Positions 1-8,662 of a stretch of 15,643 bases of DNA are shown piece by piece. The DNA is taken from NCBI GenBank assembly GCA_964619155.1, contig CAZUEM010000081.1, forward strand, positions 1-15,643. Reading direction: 5' to 3'. Within the stretch, counting starts at the first letter, position 1, and each line of letters begins with the position of its first letter. Made by a program: the position numbers and the translations under genes. The notes under the pieces were generated by a model, which did no database searches, was not told where the DNA came from, and saw only the letters and a list, made by a program, of their open reading frames with translations. Source of the DNA: CAIXRL01 sp964619155 (GTDB lineage Bacteria; Eisenbacteria; RBG-16-71-46).

Positions 1-1
1 G

Positions 2-1638
2 GCCGCGGGCTGGGCCGCCGTCGCGGCGGCCGGCGTGGCGGCGTGCCTCGCCGCGCCCGCGTGGGACCCGGCGGTGATGTCGGCGGGCACGTTCCGCCCC
101 TCGGCGCTCGCCTACGTCGAGGCCTCGGCCGGGAACGGCGAGGGCTCGGTGGTCCGCCGCGCGATGCGGCGCGAGAAGGTGCTGCTCCACCGCGAGGGGC
201 TCAACGGCTCGGTGCTCGTGACCCTCGACACGCTCGCGAACAACGTGGCCATGCGCATCGGCGGCAAGGTGGACGCGAGCGGCACCGACATGCTCACGCA
301 GGTGCTGCTCGGCGCTCTGCCGGGCGCGCTCGCGGACTCCGGCGCCCGCGCGCTCGTCATCGGGCAGGGCTCCGGCGTCACGCTCGCCGCGCTGCTCGCG
401 GCCGGCGCCGGCCCCACCGACCTCGCCGAACTCGAACGCGCGGTGCTCGAGGGCTCGCGCTTCTTCCACGCGCCCGGCGAGGACCCGCTCGACGACCCGC
501 GCGTGCGCGTCGCGGTCGAGGACGGCCGCACGGTGCTCGAGCACGCGCGCGGGCGCTGGGACGTGATCGTCTCCGAGCCCTCGAACCCCTGGCTCGCGGG
601 GGTCAACAACCTCTTCACGCGCGACTTCTACCGGCGCGTGCGCTCGCGGCTCGCGCCCGGCGGCGTGTTCACGCAGTGGATCCAGCTCTACGAGATCTCG
701 CCCACGGCGTTCGGCTCGATCCTCTCCGGCTTCCTCGCCGAGTTCCCGCGCGGCCACGCGTTCCTCGGCTCGGGCGGCATCGACCTGATCCTGGTCGCGA
801 GCGACTCCTCGCGCGCGTTCTCGCTCGAGCGGCTGTCCGCCCCGGCGGCGCGGCGCGTGCTCGCGCGCGGCGGCCTGCTCGGGCCCGAGGCGATCGCCGG
901 ACACTGGATCGGGCCGCTCGATTCGCTGCGCTCGCTCGCGGCCGGCGCGCCCGCCAACACCGACGACCGCCCGTACGTCGAGTACCGCGCGCCGCGCGAT
1001 CTGGTCGAGCGCGGCCGCGCCACGACCGCGGGCGAGATCCCGCTCGTCGCCGCGCTGCCCTTCGGCTCGCGCGCGGCCTCGGGGGCGCTGTTCGCGGCGT
1101 GGGGGAGCCCCGGCGCGTGGTACACGGCGCGCGCCCGCGCGCTCGCGCACGCGGGCCGCTTCGGCGCCGCGCACGCGGCCGCGAACTCCCGCCGCTGCTG
1201 CGCGCGGCGCGCGACGCGGCGCTCGGCGGGCGGCGCGAGGAGTCGCTGCGGCTGCTCGAGCGCGCGTCGGCGCTGGCGCCGCGCAACGGCCGCGTCTGGG
1301 TGCTGCTCGCCGAGCAGCGGCGGCTCGCCCGCGATCCCGCCGGCTCGCTCGCGGCGGTGGAGCGCGCGCTCGAGGCGGGCACGCCGGAGGAGCGCGCCGA
1401 CGCGCACGTGTGCGCCGGGCTCGTGGAAATCGAGCGCGGGCGCCCGGCCGCGGCCGCCGCCCGCTTCGCGCTCGCGCAGTCCTTCGTCCCCGGCCACGAG
1501 ATGGCGCACGTCTTCGAGGTCGTGGCCCGCCGCGACGCCGGGGACGCGGCCGGGGCGCGCGAGGCGCTGCGCCGCGGCCTGGCCGAGCTGCCGGGCAGCC
1601 GGCGGCTCGCCGACCTGCGCGCGCCGCTCGGGCTCTGA
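2..1638 (+). CDS. Fused membrane/spermidine-synthase-like protein with TPR tail, 5'-partial, frameshifted
   Basis: The gene enters from the left edge already inside its last membrane helix (Ala/Val-rich, then PAWDP). A spermidine-synthase-like Rossmann domain follows: the SAM-type loop GQGSG at about nt 362-376, the acidic DLAELE strand, DDPRVRV, and the family hallmark SEPSNPW at about nt 572-592, then LFTRDFYRRV and GGVFTQW. Homologues are called fused MFS/spermidine synthases; whether they make polyamines is uncertain. Up to about nt 1170 the good frame is the one starting at base 2. From about nt 1180 the sensible protein continues in the frame starting at base 1, giving ELPPLLRAARDAALGG and a TPR-like helical tail (RREESLRLLERASALAPRNGRVW) that ends at TGA 1636-1638. 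One missing base near 1165-1190 would explain this, as a sequencing error or a real mutation. No convincing slippery heptamer is visible there. Confidence 0.82.
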   Translation, partial: RGLGRRRGGRRGGVPRRARVGPGGDVGGHVPPLGARLRRGLGRERRGLGGPPRDAAREGAAPPRGAQRLGARDPRHAREQRGHAHRRQGGRERHRHAHAGAARRSAGRARGLRRPRARHRAGLRRHARRAARGRRRPHRPRRTRTRGARGLALLPRARRGPARRPARARRGRGRPHGARARARALGRDRLRALEPLARGGQQPLHARLLPARALAARARRRVHAVDPALRDLAHGVRLDPLRLPRRVPARPRVPRLGRHRPDPGRERLLARVLARAAVRPGGAARARARRPARARGDRRTLDRAARFAALARGRRARQHRRPPVRRVPRAARSGRARPRHDRGRDPARRRAALRLARGLGGAVRGVGEPRRVVHGARPRARARGPLRRRARGRELPPLLRAARDAALGGRREESLRLLERASALAPRNGRVWVLLAEQRRLARDPAGSLAAVERALEAGTPEERADAHVCAGLVEIERGRPAAAAARFALAQSFVPGHEMAHVFEVVARRDAGDAAGAREALRRGLAELPGSRRLADLRAPLGL

Positions 1639-1658
1639 CCCGCGCCGCCCGGCCGCCC

Positions 1659-1667
1659 TGCTACAGT
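1659..1667 (+). promoter_or_regulatory. Candidate extended -10 promoter giving a leaderless transcript
   Basis: TGC followed by TACAGT (hexamer 1662-1667) lies in the 35-nt gap after the previous stop codon. No -35 box is evident 17 nt upstream. Six bases separate the hexamer from the ATG at 1674, so a normal start site would fall on or next to the A of the ATG. There is no purine-rich ribosome binding site before this ATG, which fits a leaderless mRNA. Confidence 0.45.
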
Positions 1668-1673
1668 CCGCGC

Positions 1674-2018
1674 ATGCCGCTGCCCGATCACCTCCAGAAG
1701 CTGCTCGCCGAGTGCGACGTCGAGGCGTACCGGTCTTCGGGCCCCGGGGGGCAGAAGAAGAACAAGACCGAGTCGAGCGTGCGCGCGCGCCACCGGCCGA
1801 CCGGCATCGTGCGCATCGCCACCGAGAGCCGCTCGCAGGCGCGCAACCGCGAGGCCGCGCTCGAGCGCGTGTGGGCCGCGCTGGAGGCCCGGCGCCGCAA
1901 GCCGCGCCCGCGCGTGCCGACCCGGCCCACGGCGGCGGCCCGCGAGGACCGCGTTCGCGAGAAGCGTCTCGCGTCGGCGCGCAAGCGGCTGCGCCGCCCG
2001 GCGGCGGACGAGGACTGA
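1674..2018 (+). CDS. GGQ-domain release-factor-like protein (ribosome rescue type)
   Basis: This 114-aa protein is little more than an RF-1 catalytic domain. SSGPGGQKKNK carries the GGQ at residues 25-27, which in this family enters the ribosomal peptidyl-transferase centre and hydrolyses peptidyl-tRNA. RIATESRSQARNREAALERV follows, and the last 40 residues are Arg/Lys/Pro rich, as in stand-alone factors that anchor a basic tail in the mRNA channel (ArfB/YaeJ, mitochondrial C12orf65). The stop-codon recognition domains of RF1 and RF2 are absent, so rescue of stalled ribosomes is more likely than normal termination. The closest match from memory is the uncharacterised 'peptide chain release factor-like protein' group, not classical ArfB. 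The ATG at 1674 was chosen because the domain begins there. No Shine-Dalgarno precedes it. Family confident, exact role inferred. Confidence 0.85.
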   Translation: MPLPDHLQKLLAECDVEAYRSSGPGGQKKNKTESSVRARHRPTGIVRIATESRSQARNREAALERVWAALEARRRKPRPRVPTRPTAAAREDRVREKRLASARKRLRRPAADED

Positions 2019-2038
2019 CCGGCGGGACGCCGCCGCGA

Positions 2039-2068
2039 TTGACACCCCGGCCGGGCGGCTGCTACCGC
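2039..2068 (+). promoter_or_regulatory. Candidate sigma-70 promoter for the molybdopterin gene
   Basis: A perfect TTGACA (2039-2044), an 18-nt spacer, and TACCGC (2063-2068) preceded by TGC. It lies in the 86-nt gap between the release-factor-like gene and the molybdopterin gene, 36 nt before its ATG. The -35 is excellent; the -10 matches sigma-70 weakly but resembles the other TGC-TA boxes in this window. Confidence 0.5.
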
Positions 2069-2104
2069 TCGCCGCCCCACGCACTCGAGGGAGGATTTTC
2101 CGCC

Positions 2105-2713
2105 ATGAACTCCGACCGCCGGCCTGCCGATATCGTCCACAGTCCAAGGCAGGAACCCCGGCTTCCCCCGGGCCAGATCGTCACGGAGAAGTGGCCCGTG
2201 CTGCACCACGGCACGGTCCCGGCCATCGACCTCGCCCGCTGGGATCTCGTGGTGGACGGGCTCGTCGCGCGGCCGCAGCGGTGGACGTGGGACGAGTTCC
2301 AGCGCCTGCCGAGGACCCAGGTGCACTCGGACATCCACTGCGTGACGCGGTGGAGCCGGTACGACAACACGTGGGAAGGCGTGCCGCTTCGCGAGGTGCT
2401 GGCGCTGGCCGCCCCGGAACCGGGGGGTCGGTTCGCCATCGTCCACGCCGAGGCGGGGTTCACGACCAACCTGCCGATCTCGGAGCTCCTCCAGGATGAC
2501 GTCCTGCTCGCCGACCGCCACGACGGCCAGCCGCTCGCTCCCGAGCACGGGTGGCCCCTGCGCCTCGTCGTGCCCCGGCGCTACTTCTGGAAGAGCGCGA
2601 AGTGGATCCGCCGGATCGAAGTCGCCGGCCGCGACGAGCCGGGCTTCTGGGAGCGGAACGGCTACCACAACGACGCCGACCCGTGGCGCGAGGAGCGCTT
2701 CTCGGACTGGTGA
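2105..2713 (+). CDS. Sulfite-oxidase-fold molybdopterin-dependent oxidoreductase, cytoplasmic
   Basis: The 202-aa protein covers one oxidoreductase molybdopterin-binding domain, like the YuiH/YedY(MsrP) catalytic subunit group. The N-terminal RLPPGQIVTEKWPVLHHG is characteristic. HCVTRWS places the expected molybdenum-ligand cysteine at residue 79, and PRRYFWKSAKWI followed by GFWERNGYH is the usual C-terminal signature. Unlike MsrP there is no twin-arginine signal peptide or other export signal, and there is no haem or dimerisation domain, so a cytoplasmic enzyme is expected. Its substrate cannot be read from the sequence. The ATG at 2105 is supported by a strong ribosome binding site, GAGGGAGGA (2087-2095), nine bases upstream. 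The stop lies 27 nt before the next gene, suggesting cotranscription with it. Confidence 0.9.
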   Translation: MNSDRRPADIVHSPRQEPRLPPGQIVTEKWPVLHHGTVPAIDLARWDLVVDGLVARPQRWTWDEFQRLPRTQVHSDIHCVTRWSRYDNTWEGVPLREVLALAAPEPGGRFAIVHAEAGFTTNLPISELLQDDVLLADRHDGQPLAPEHGWPLRLVVPRRYFWKSAKWIRRIEVAGRDEPGFWERNGYHNDADPWREERFSDW

Positions 2714-2740
2714 CGCGCGCGCGGCGCGCGGGAGGATGGC

Positions 2741-4315
2741 ATGAGCTCGGCCCCGCACGTCCAGCGCTGCCGCGAGTGGATCCAGGAGCAGATCGAGGCC
2801 CTGGCCACGCTGCGCACCGCCAACACCCGCGACCAGAGCTTCCGCAACTGGCGCCAGAACACGGTGACGGCGATCCAGCGCATCTGGCCCGAGGACCGCG
2901 AGCGCGTCGAGCGCTTCCGCCGCATCGCGTTCACGCCGCCCCAGTCGAGGACCGACGCGCGCGCGACCCGCGAGTGGTTCGGCAAGGGCATCGGGGAGTC
3001 GCGCGCCTACCTGAACATGCTGCTCGAGGTGATCGAGCGCGAGGGCGTGCCCGCGCCGGCCGAGGCCGGGCGCGAAGCGGGCGCCGCGTCGCTCGCGGAC
3101 GACGTCGCGTTCCCGATGATCGACCTGAACGAGCGGCCCGCCGCGGCCGCCCCGGCGGCGTCCGCCGCCGCGGCGGCCCCCGCGACGGACGGGCTCGACG
3201 TGACGTCGGGCTACGCGACGCCGGACGGCCACGGCGCGCAGCCGCGCGACCCGGCCTCGCCCGCGCCTCCGGCGCTGCGCGTGGACTGGAGCGCCGCCGC
3301 GCCCGGCGAAGCTCCGTCCGGCGACGCGCCGGCCGCCGAGGCGCCGCCCGCGCTCGGCGAGGGCGACGCTCCCGCCGCCCCGGCCGACGACCGTCCCAGC
3401 GTCGAGATCCCGCTCGCCCCCGCGCTCTCCGCCGCGGCCGCGGCCGGCGCGCCCGCGGGCGACAGCCCGGCTCCGGACACCAGCGTCCGCGAGACCGCCG
3501 GCGCCAGCGCGCATGCCGCTGACGCCGGACCCGCCCCGGTCACGGAGTCCACGCCGACGCGCGAGATGCCGCTGCGCGAGACGCCTTCGCAGGCCCGGCA
3601 GGAATCGCCGTCGCGCGTCATCGCGCGGCTGCGGACCAGGAGCAAGGCGAAGAAGCCCGGCCCGAAGGGCAAGCTCAAGGACATGCTCGGCCTCGCCGAG
3701 TTCGAGTCGCGCATGGCGACGCCCGCGCCGGAAGCGACGGCGCCGGCTGCCGCGCCGGAGCCGGTCGCGGTCCCGGCGCGGGAAACGCCCGCTCCGCCGC
3801 CCGCGGCGCCCGAGGTCTCCGCGCCCGCGGCCCGCGAGCCGGTCCCGGCCGCCGAAGCCACGGGTCCGGCGGAACTCGCCGCCGCCGCCACGGACGCGTC
3901 CGGCCCGCCGGCGCCGCCGGCGCCCGGGGACGAGGCTCCCCGGGTCGAGGCCGGGCCGCCGGAGGTGACCCCCGACGAGGCCGACCGCGAGCGCGCGACG
4001 CTCGACTTCCTGCGCACCTCGCCGGTGCTGGGGCTCGTCGGCAAGCCGGTGCACCGGCGCAGCGAGGCCGGCGGGCACTCGGACCCCGACGCGGTCGCGG
4101 TCGAAGCGCTCGCGGGCGAACTGGCGCGCCTCGGCGTGCCCGACGGCATGAAGACCTCGCTCGCCGCGCGGCTCCAGGACGTGGCGAAGCACCTCGAGGC
4201 CGGCGATCTGGACTGGCCGCTGCTGCGCGGCACGGTCACGGACGCGATGCAGTACCCGCTGCTCGCGCGGCGGCTGATGCCGGTGCTGCTGCCCTGGTTC
4301 GAGCGCGCCGCCTGA
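2741..4315 (+). CDS. Unrecognised protein: helical N-domain, long Ala/Pro linker, helical C-domain
   Basis: I cannot assign a function to this 524-aa protein. Residues 1-105 form a compact predicted helical domain (SFRNWRQNTVTAIQRIWP, then VERFRRIAFTPP and AYLNMLLEVIE). From memory, the spacing 'F..W...T...I.RI......V..F..I.F.P' resembles a helical module placed before TIR-like or other effector domains in bacterial proteins. Residues 106-410 are Ala/Pro/Glu-rich and probably disordered, broken by a basic island (SRVIARLRTRSKAKKPGPKG, about 291-310) and a short hydrophobic stretch (KLKDMLGLAEFESRM). Residues 415-524 form a second helical domain (ELARLGVPDGMKTSLAARLQDV, PLLARRLMPVLLPWFERAA). 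No signal peptide or catalytic motif is visible. The ATG at 2741 has GGAGG at 2731-2735. It lies 27 nt behind the molybdopterin gene and 104 nt ahead of clpB. Confidence 0.8.
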   Translation: MSSAPHVQRCREWIQEQIEALATLRTANTRDQSFRNWRQNTVTAIQRIWPEDRERVERFRRIAFTPPQSRTDARATREWFGKGIGESRAYLNMLLEVIEREGVPAPAEAGREAGAASLADDVAFPMIDLNERPAAAAPAASAAAAAPATDGLDVTSGYATPDGHGAQPRDPASPAPPALRVDWSAAAPGEAPSGDAPAAEAPPALGEGDAPAAPADDRPSVEIPLAPALSAAAAAGAPAGDSPAPDTSVRETAGASAHAADAGPAPVTESTPTREMPLRETPSQARQESPSRVIARLRTRSKAKKPGPKGKLKDMLGLAEFESRMATPAPEATAPAAAPEPVAVPARETPAPPPAAPEVSAPAAREPVPAAEATGPAELAAAATDASGPPAPPAPGDEAPRVEAGPPEVTPDEADRERATLDFLRTSPVLGLVGKPVHRRSEAGGHSDPDAVAVEALAGELARLGVPDGMKTSLAARLQDVAKHLEAGDLDWPLLRGTVTDAMQYPLLARRLMPVLLPWFERAA

Positions 4316-4354
4316 GCGCGACACCCGCCTGACAACCCTCTGAACCCCGCGCCC

Positions 4355-4369
4355 GCCCCGCCCGGGGGC
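4355..4369 (+). terminator. Short GC hairpin between the hypothetical gene and clpB
   Basis: GCCCC (4355-4359) and GGGGC (4365-4369) can pair around a 5-nt loop, 40 nt after the preceding stop codon and just before the clpB -10 candidate. It has no U-tract, so termination is only a possibility. Confidence 0.25.
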
Positions 4370-4381
4370 CTCGCATCGCTG

Positions 4382-4390
4382 TGCTACTTT
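4382..4390 (+). promoter_or_regulatory. Candidate extended -10 promoter of clpB
   Basis: TGC-TACTTT (hexamer 4385-4390) lies 29 nt before the clpB ATG. No -35 is recognisable (the expected region reads CCGGGG), and I find neither a CIRCE-type inverted repeat nor a convincing sigma-32 promoter in 4316-4419. A heat-shock gene under a plain extended -10 promoter would be somewhat unusual. Confidence 0.4.
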
Positions 4391-4407
4391 GGCGCATCGA
4401 GACGCCC

Positions 4408-4416
4408 GGAGGTGAG
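4408..4416 (+). promoter_or_regulatory. Strong ribosome binding site deciding the clpB start
   Basis: GGAGGTGAG precedes the ATG at 4420 by a normal distance and favours it over the in-frame GTG at 4381, which would add residues (LLWRIETPGGEG) that ClpB proteins lack and which overlaps the candidate promoter. Confidence 0.7.
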
Positions 4417-4419
4417 GGA

Positions 4420-7019
<2,600 letters not shown>

Positions 7020-7023
<4 letters not shown>

Positions 7024-7262
7024 TTCGCAAGGGGCTGGACCCGCGGGGCAAGCTGGGCCGGGCCGTGTTCCAGCTCGTGGACGCGACGCTCAAGATGCAC
7101 CCGGAGGTGCGGGCGCGGGCGATGCGGATCAAGAACTTCATCGAAGCCGAGCCCGACGACCCGATGACGCGCTTCAAGGTCAACCCCGAGCTGGACGTGC
7201 TGATGCGCGACCCGAAGCTGAACGCGAAGGTGCGCGCGGTGCAGAAGGCCCTGCCCAAGTGA
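7020..7262 (+). CDS. Small basic protein of unknown function, translationally coupled to ClpB
   Basis: The GTG start at 7020-7022 overlaps the clpB stop TGA (7021-7023) in a GTGA arrangement, with GAGGAGG seven bases upstream. The 80-aa product is basic, probably soluble and helical, with no signal peptide, membrane segment or metal motif. The N-terminal half (GKLGRAVFQLVDATLKMHPEVRA) looks amphipathic; the C-terminal half has the repeated feel of NPELDVLMRDPKLNAKVRAV. Codon use matches clpB. I do not recognise the family. The overlap makes co-production with ClpB likely, so a partner or adaptor of the disaggregase is a reasonable but unproven guess. A GC hairpin follows within ten bases of its stop. 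Confidence 0.78.
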
Positions 7263-7269
7263 GGCCCGC

Positions 7270-7296
7270 GCCGGGGCGGCACCGCCGCGGCCCGGC
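7270..7296 (+). terminator. GC-rich hairpin ending the clpB unit
   Basis: Outer stem GCCGGG (7270-7275) with CCCGGC (7291-7296), and inner stem GCGGC (7276-7280) with GCCGC (7284-7288) around loop ACC; two unpaired G at 7289-7290 form a bulge. It starts eight bases after the small gene's stop. No T-run follows, so this is terminator-like rather than a standard intrinsic terminator. Confidence 0.45.
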
Positions 7297-7320
7297 GCTC
7301 CCACCCCCCGAACGAGAACG

Positions 7321-8346
7321 ATGACCGTCACGACCTGGGACACGCGCGAGAGCGCGCCGAAGGGATTCGAGGAAGCGTGGAACGCGCGGCTCGCGCGCTG
7401 CCGCCTGGCCAACTTCAGCATGGACCCGGCGCTCGCGCGCCGCGAGGCGGCCGGCGGCCGCCACGCGCGCCTGGCGCTGCTCGACGACGGCCCGCGGCGC
7501 GGCCTGCTCGTGCTGCGCGAGACCGCGCGCGGCTGGGAGTCGGGCTGGCCCTGGCGATGGCAGGCGGCGCTCGAGGGCGGGGACGGCCCGCTCGTGCCCG
7601 CCGAGCCCGACGCGCACTGGCTCTACCGCCACGCGAACGCGCTGACCGGCGGGCGGCGGCTGTGGCTGCACCTGCCGCTCGCCCCGGCGGGCGGGGCGCC
7701 CGCGTTCTTCGCCGGTGCGACGCTCGTCAAGGACCTGCGCTGCGGCGAGGAGGAGCTCTTCAAGTCCCTCGACGGCAACAAGCGCCGCGCGACGAAGCAG
7801 GCGCTCAAGGCGGGCTACACCGTGACCACGGCGACCACGCCCGCGCAGTGGCGGGCGTTCGCGGAGTTGAGCCGCGGGATCGAGGAGCGGCACGGCCACC
7901 GGCCGGCGCCGATCCCGGACGCGCCCGGGCCGGGCGAGTCCTACCGCGAGTGGGAGCTGCCGTGGATGTGGCTGCTGGTCGCCGAGCGCGACGGGAAGGT
8001 GGAGGGCGGCTCCGGCTTCGGGCTCGCGCCGTCCGGGCACCTCGATTACCGCGTCAACGCCTCGACGCACGAGGCGCTCAAGGCGGGCGTCAACGCGCTG
8101 CTCGCGTGGGAGGCGCTGCGGCTCGGGCGCGAGCGCGGGTTCACGGCGATGAACTGGGGCGGCGTCACGACCTTCAAGAAGACGCTGGGCGGCGAGCGCG
8201 TCGAGTCGCACTGCTGGCTGGGCGGCGGCGCCCTGTGGGCGCTGCCGAACCTGGCGGTGGCCGGCGCGCACGCGGCGCGCGCGAAGGCCGCGACGCTCGC
8301 GAAGTCGCGCGCGGCGGCGGCGAAGCCGGGGGCACACGGGCCGTGA
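7321..8346 (+). CDS. FemAB/GNAT-like acyltransferase (Acetyltransf_6 type)
   Basis: The 341-aa protein has the GNAT fold used by FemAB-like aminoacyl/acyl transferases, which in characterised members modify peptidoglycan cross-bridges or surface polymers. Visible marks: LVKDLRCGEEELFKSL then GNKRRATKQALKAGYTV (about 153-168), the family's basic helix and following strand; LVAERDGKVEGGSGF (219-233); and LDYRVNASTHEALKAGVNALLAWEAL (241-266) with FTAMNWGGVTTFKKTLGGE (274-292), matching the usual 'D.GG....fK..fG' end. The C-terminus is an Ala/Lys-rich helix. No signal peptide or membrane helix is seen, so a cytoplasmic role is expected. The ATG at 7321 has only a weak upstream site (GAACGAGAACG). 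The start 58 nt after the clpB pair and the intervening hairpin leave open whether it is cotranscribed. Substrate unknown. Confidence 0.82.
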   Translation: MTVTTWDTRESAPKGFEEAWNARLARCRLANFSMDPALARREAAGGRHARLALLDDGPRRGLLVLRETARGWESGWPWRWQAALEGGDGPLVPAEPDAHWLYRHANALTGGRRLWLHLPLAPAGGAPAFFAGATLVKDLRCGEEELFKSLDGNKRRATKQALKAGYTVTTATTPAQWRAFAELSRGIEERHGHRPAPIPDAPGPGESYREWELPWMWLLVAERDGKVEGGSGFGLAPSGHLDYRVNASTHEALKAGVNALLAWEALRLGRERGFTAMNWGGVTTFKKTLGGERVESHCWLGGGALWALPNLAVAGAHAARAKAATLAKSRAAAAKPGAHGP

Positions 8347-8362
8347 CAGCCTCCCGCCGACC

Positions 8363-8375
8363 GTGCAAGATGCAC
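8363..8375. repeat. Short palindrome upstream of the sigma-54-like promoter
   Basis: GTGCA-AGA-TGCAC, a perfect 5-bp inverted repeat with a 3-nt spacer, centred about 140 bp upstream of the promoter at 8501-8518. This is a typical distance for an enhancer-binding activator, but the element is short. Confidence 0.3.
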
Positions 8376-8500
8376 GCGCGGCGCGACGCGCGGCCCGCTT
8401 TTGCCCGGTCCGGGGAAGGCGGGCGGCGCGGGCGGAGCGCGCGGGCCGGACAAACGATTGCGGGCGGCGTCCCTGGGCGTCCCGCGGACGGCGGGGGAGC

Positions 8501-8518
8501 TTGGCATGCACGCTGCAA
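8501..8518 (+). promoter_or_regulatory. Sigma-54-like -24/-12 promoter
   Basis: TTGGCATGCACGCTGCAA has the diagnostic GG (8503-8504) and GC (8515-8516) separated by exactly ten bases, inside TTGGCA and CTGCAA contexts close to the consensus TGGCAC-N5-TTGC. The remaining leader to the GTG at 8663 would be about 130 nt. The match is by eye; no rpoN or activator gene is in the window. Confidence 0.45.
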
Positions 8519-8610
8519 GTGAGGGCGCACCCGTTCGGCGCTCGAACCACGGCCGGGACCGCGGAGAGACCTGATGTCGTCGTCACGATCCCATTCATGC
8601 ACGCGCCCTC

Positions 8611-8630
8611 GGCGGCCGTCTCCGGCCGCC
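8611..8630 (+). other. Perfect hairpin in the leader of the beta-helix gene
   Basis: GGCGGCCG (8611-8618), loop TCTC, CGGCCGCC (8623-8630): an uninterrupted 8-bp all-GC stem ending 32 nt before the start codon and 20 nt before the ribosome binding site. It could protect the mRNA or regulate initiation. No U-tract follows, so it is probably not an intrinsic terminator. Confidence 0.45.
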
Positions 8631-8662
8631 CGCACGCGCCTGCCCCGGAAGGGAAGGAAGCC

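Larger units (their letters stand above)
8347..8662 (+). other. 316-nt leader/intergenic region upstream of the beta-helix gene
   Basis: I find no convincing gene here. In order it holds a short palindrome (8363-8375), a sigma-54-like promoter (8501-8518), a perfect 8-bp hairpin (8611-8630) and a purine-rich ribosome binding site (GGGAAGGAAG, 8651-8660) before the GTG at 8663. In-frame GTG 8363 and ATG 8597 could extend the downstream protein, but either would bury its signal peptide. I do not see a known riboswitch. Confidence 0.6.

Noticed and set aside
1165..1200. Programmed -1 frameshift in the synthase-TPR gene
   Set aside because: No X-XXY-YYZ slippery heptamer is present where the frames switch, so a mutation or sequencing error is the simpler reading.
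1688..4324. An 878-codon minus-strand open frame across three plus-strand genes
   Set aside because: The plus strand carries recognisable proteins with ribosome binding sites; the minus translation is Arg/Gly-rich low complexity without any motif.
4316..4419. Heat-shock control element (CIRCE or sigma-32 promoter) upstream of clpB
   Set aside because: No TTAGCACTC-N9-GAGTGCTAA type repeat. CCTCTGAACCCC resembles a sigma-32 -35 only loosely, and no matching -10 follows at the right distance.
8363..8662. N-terminal extension of the beta-helix protein to GTG 8363 or ATG 8597
   Set aside because: Either would put 22 or more polar residues before a perfect Sec signal peptide. GTG 8663 has the better ribosome binding site and starts the signal peptide with MKR.
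8347..8662. Riboswitch (for example GEMM/c-di-GMP) in the beta-helix leader
   Set aside because: The conserved GEMM core and its GAAA tetraloop/receptor pattern are not found; only simple GC hairpins are visible.
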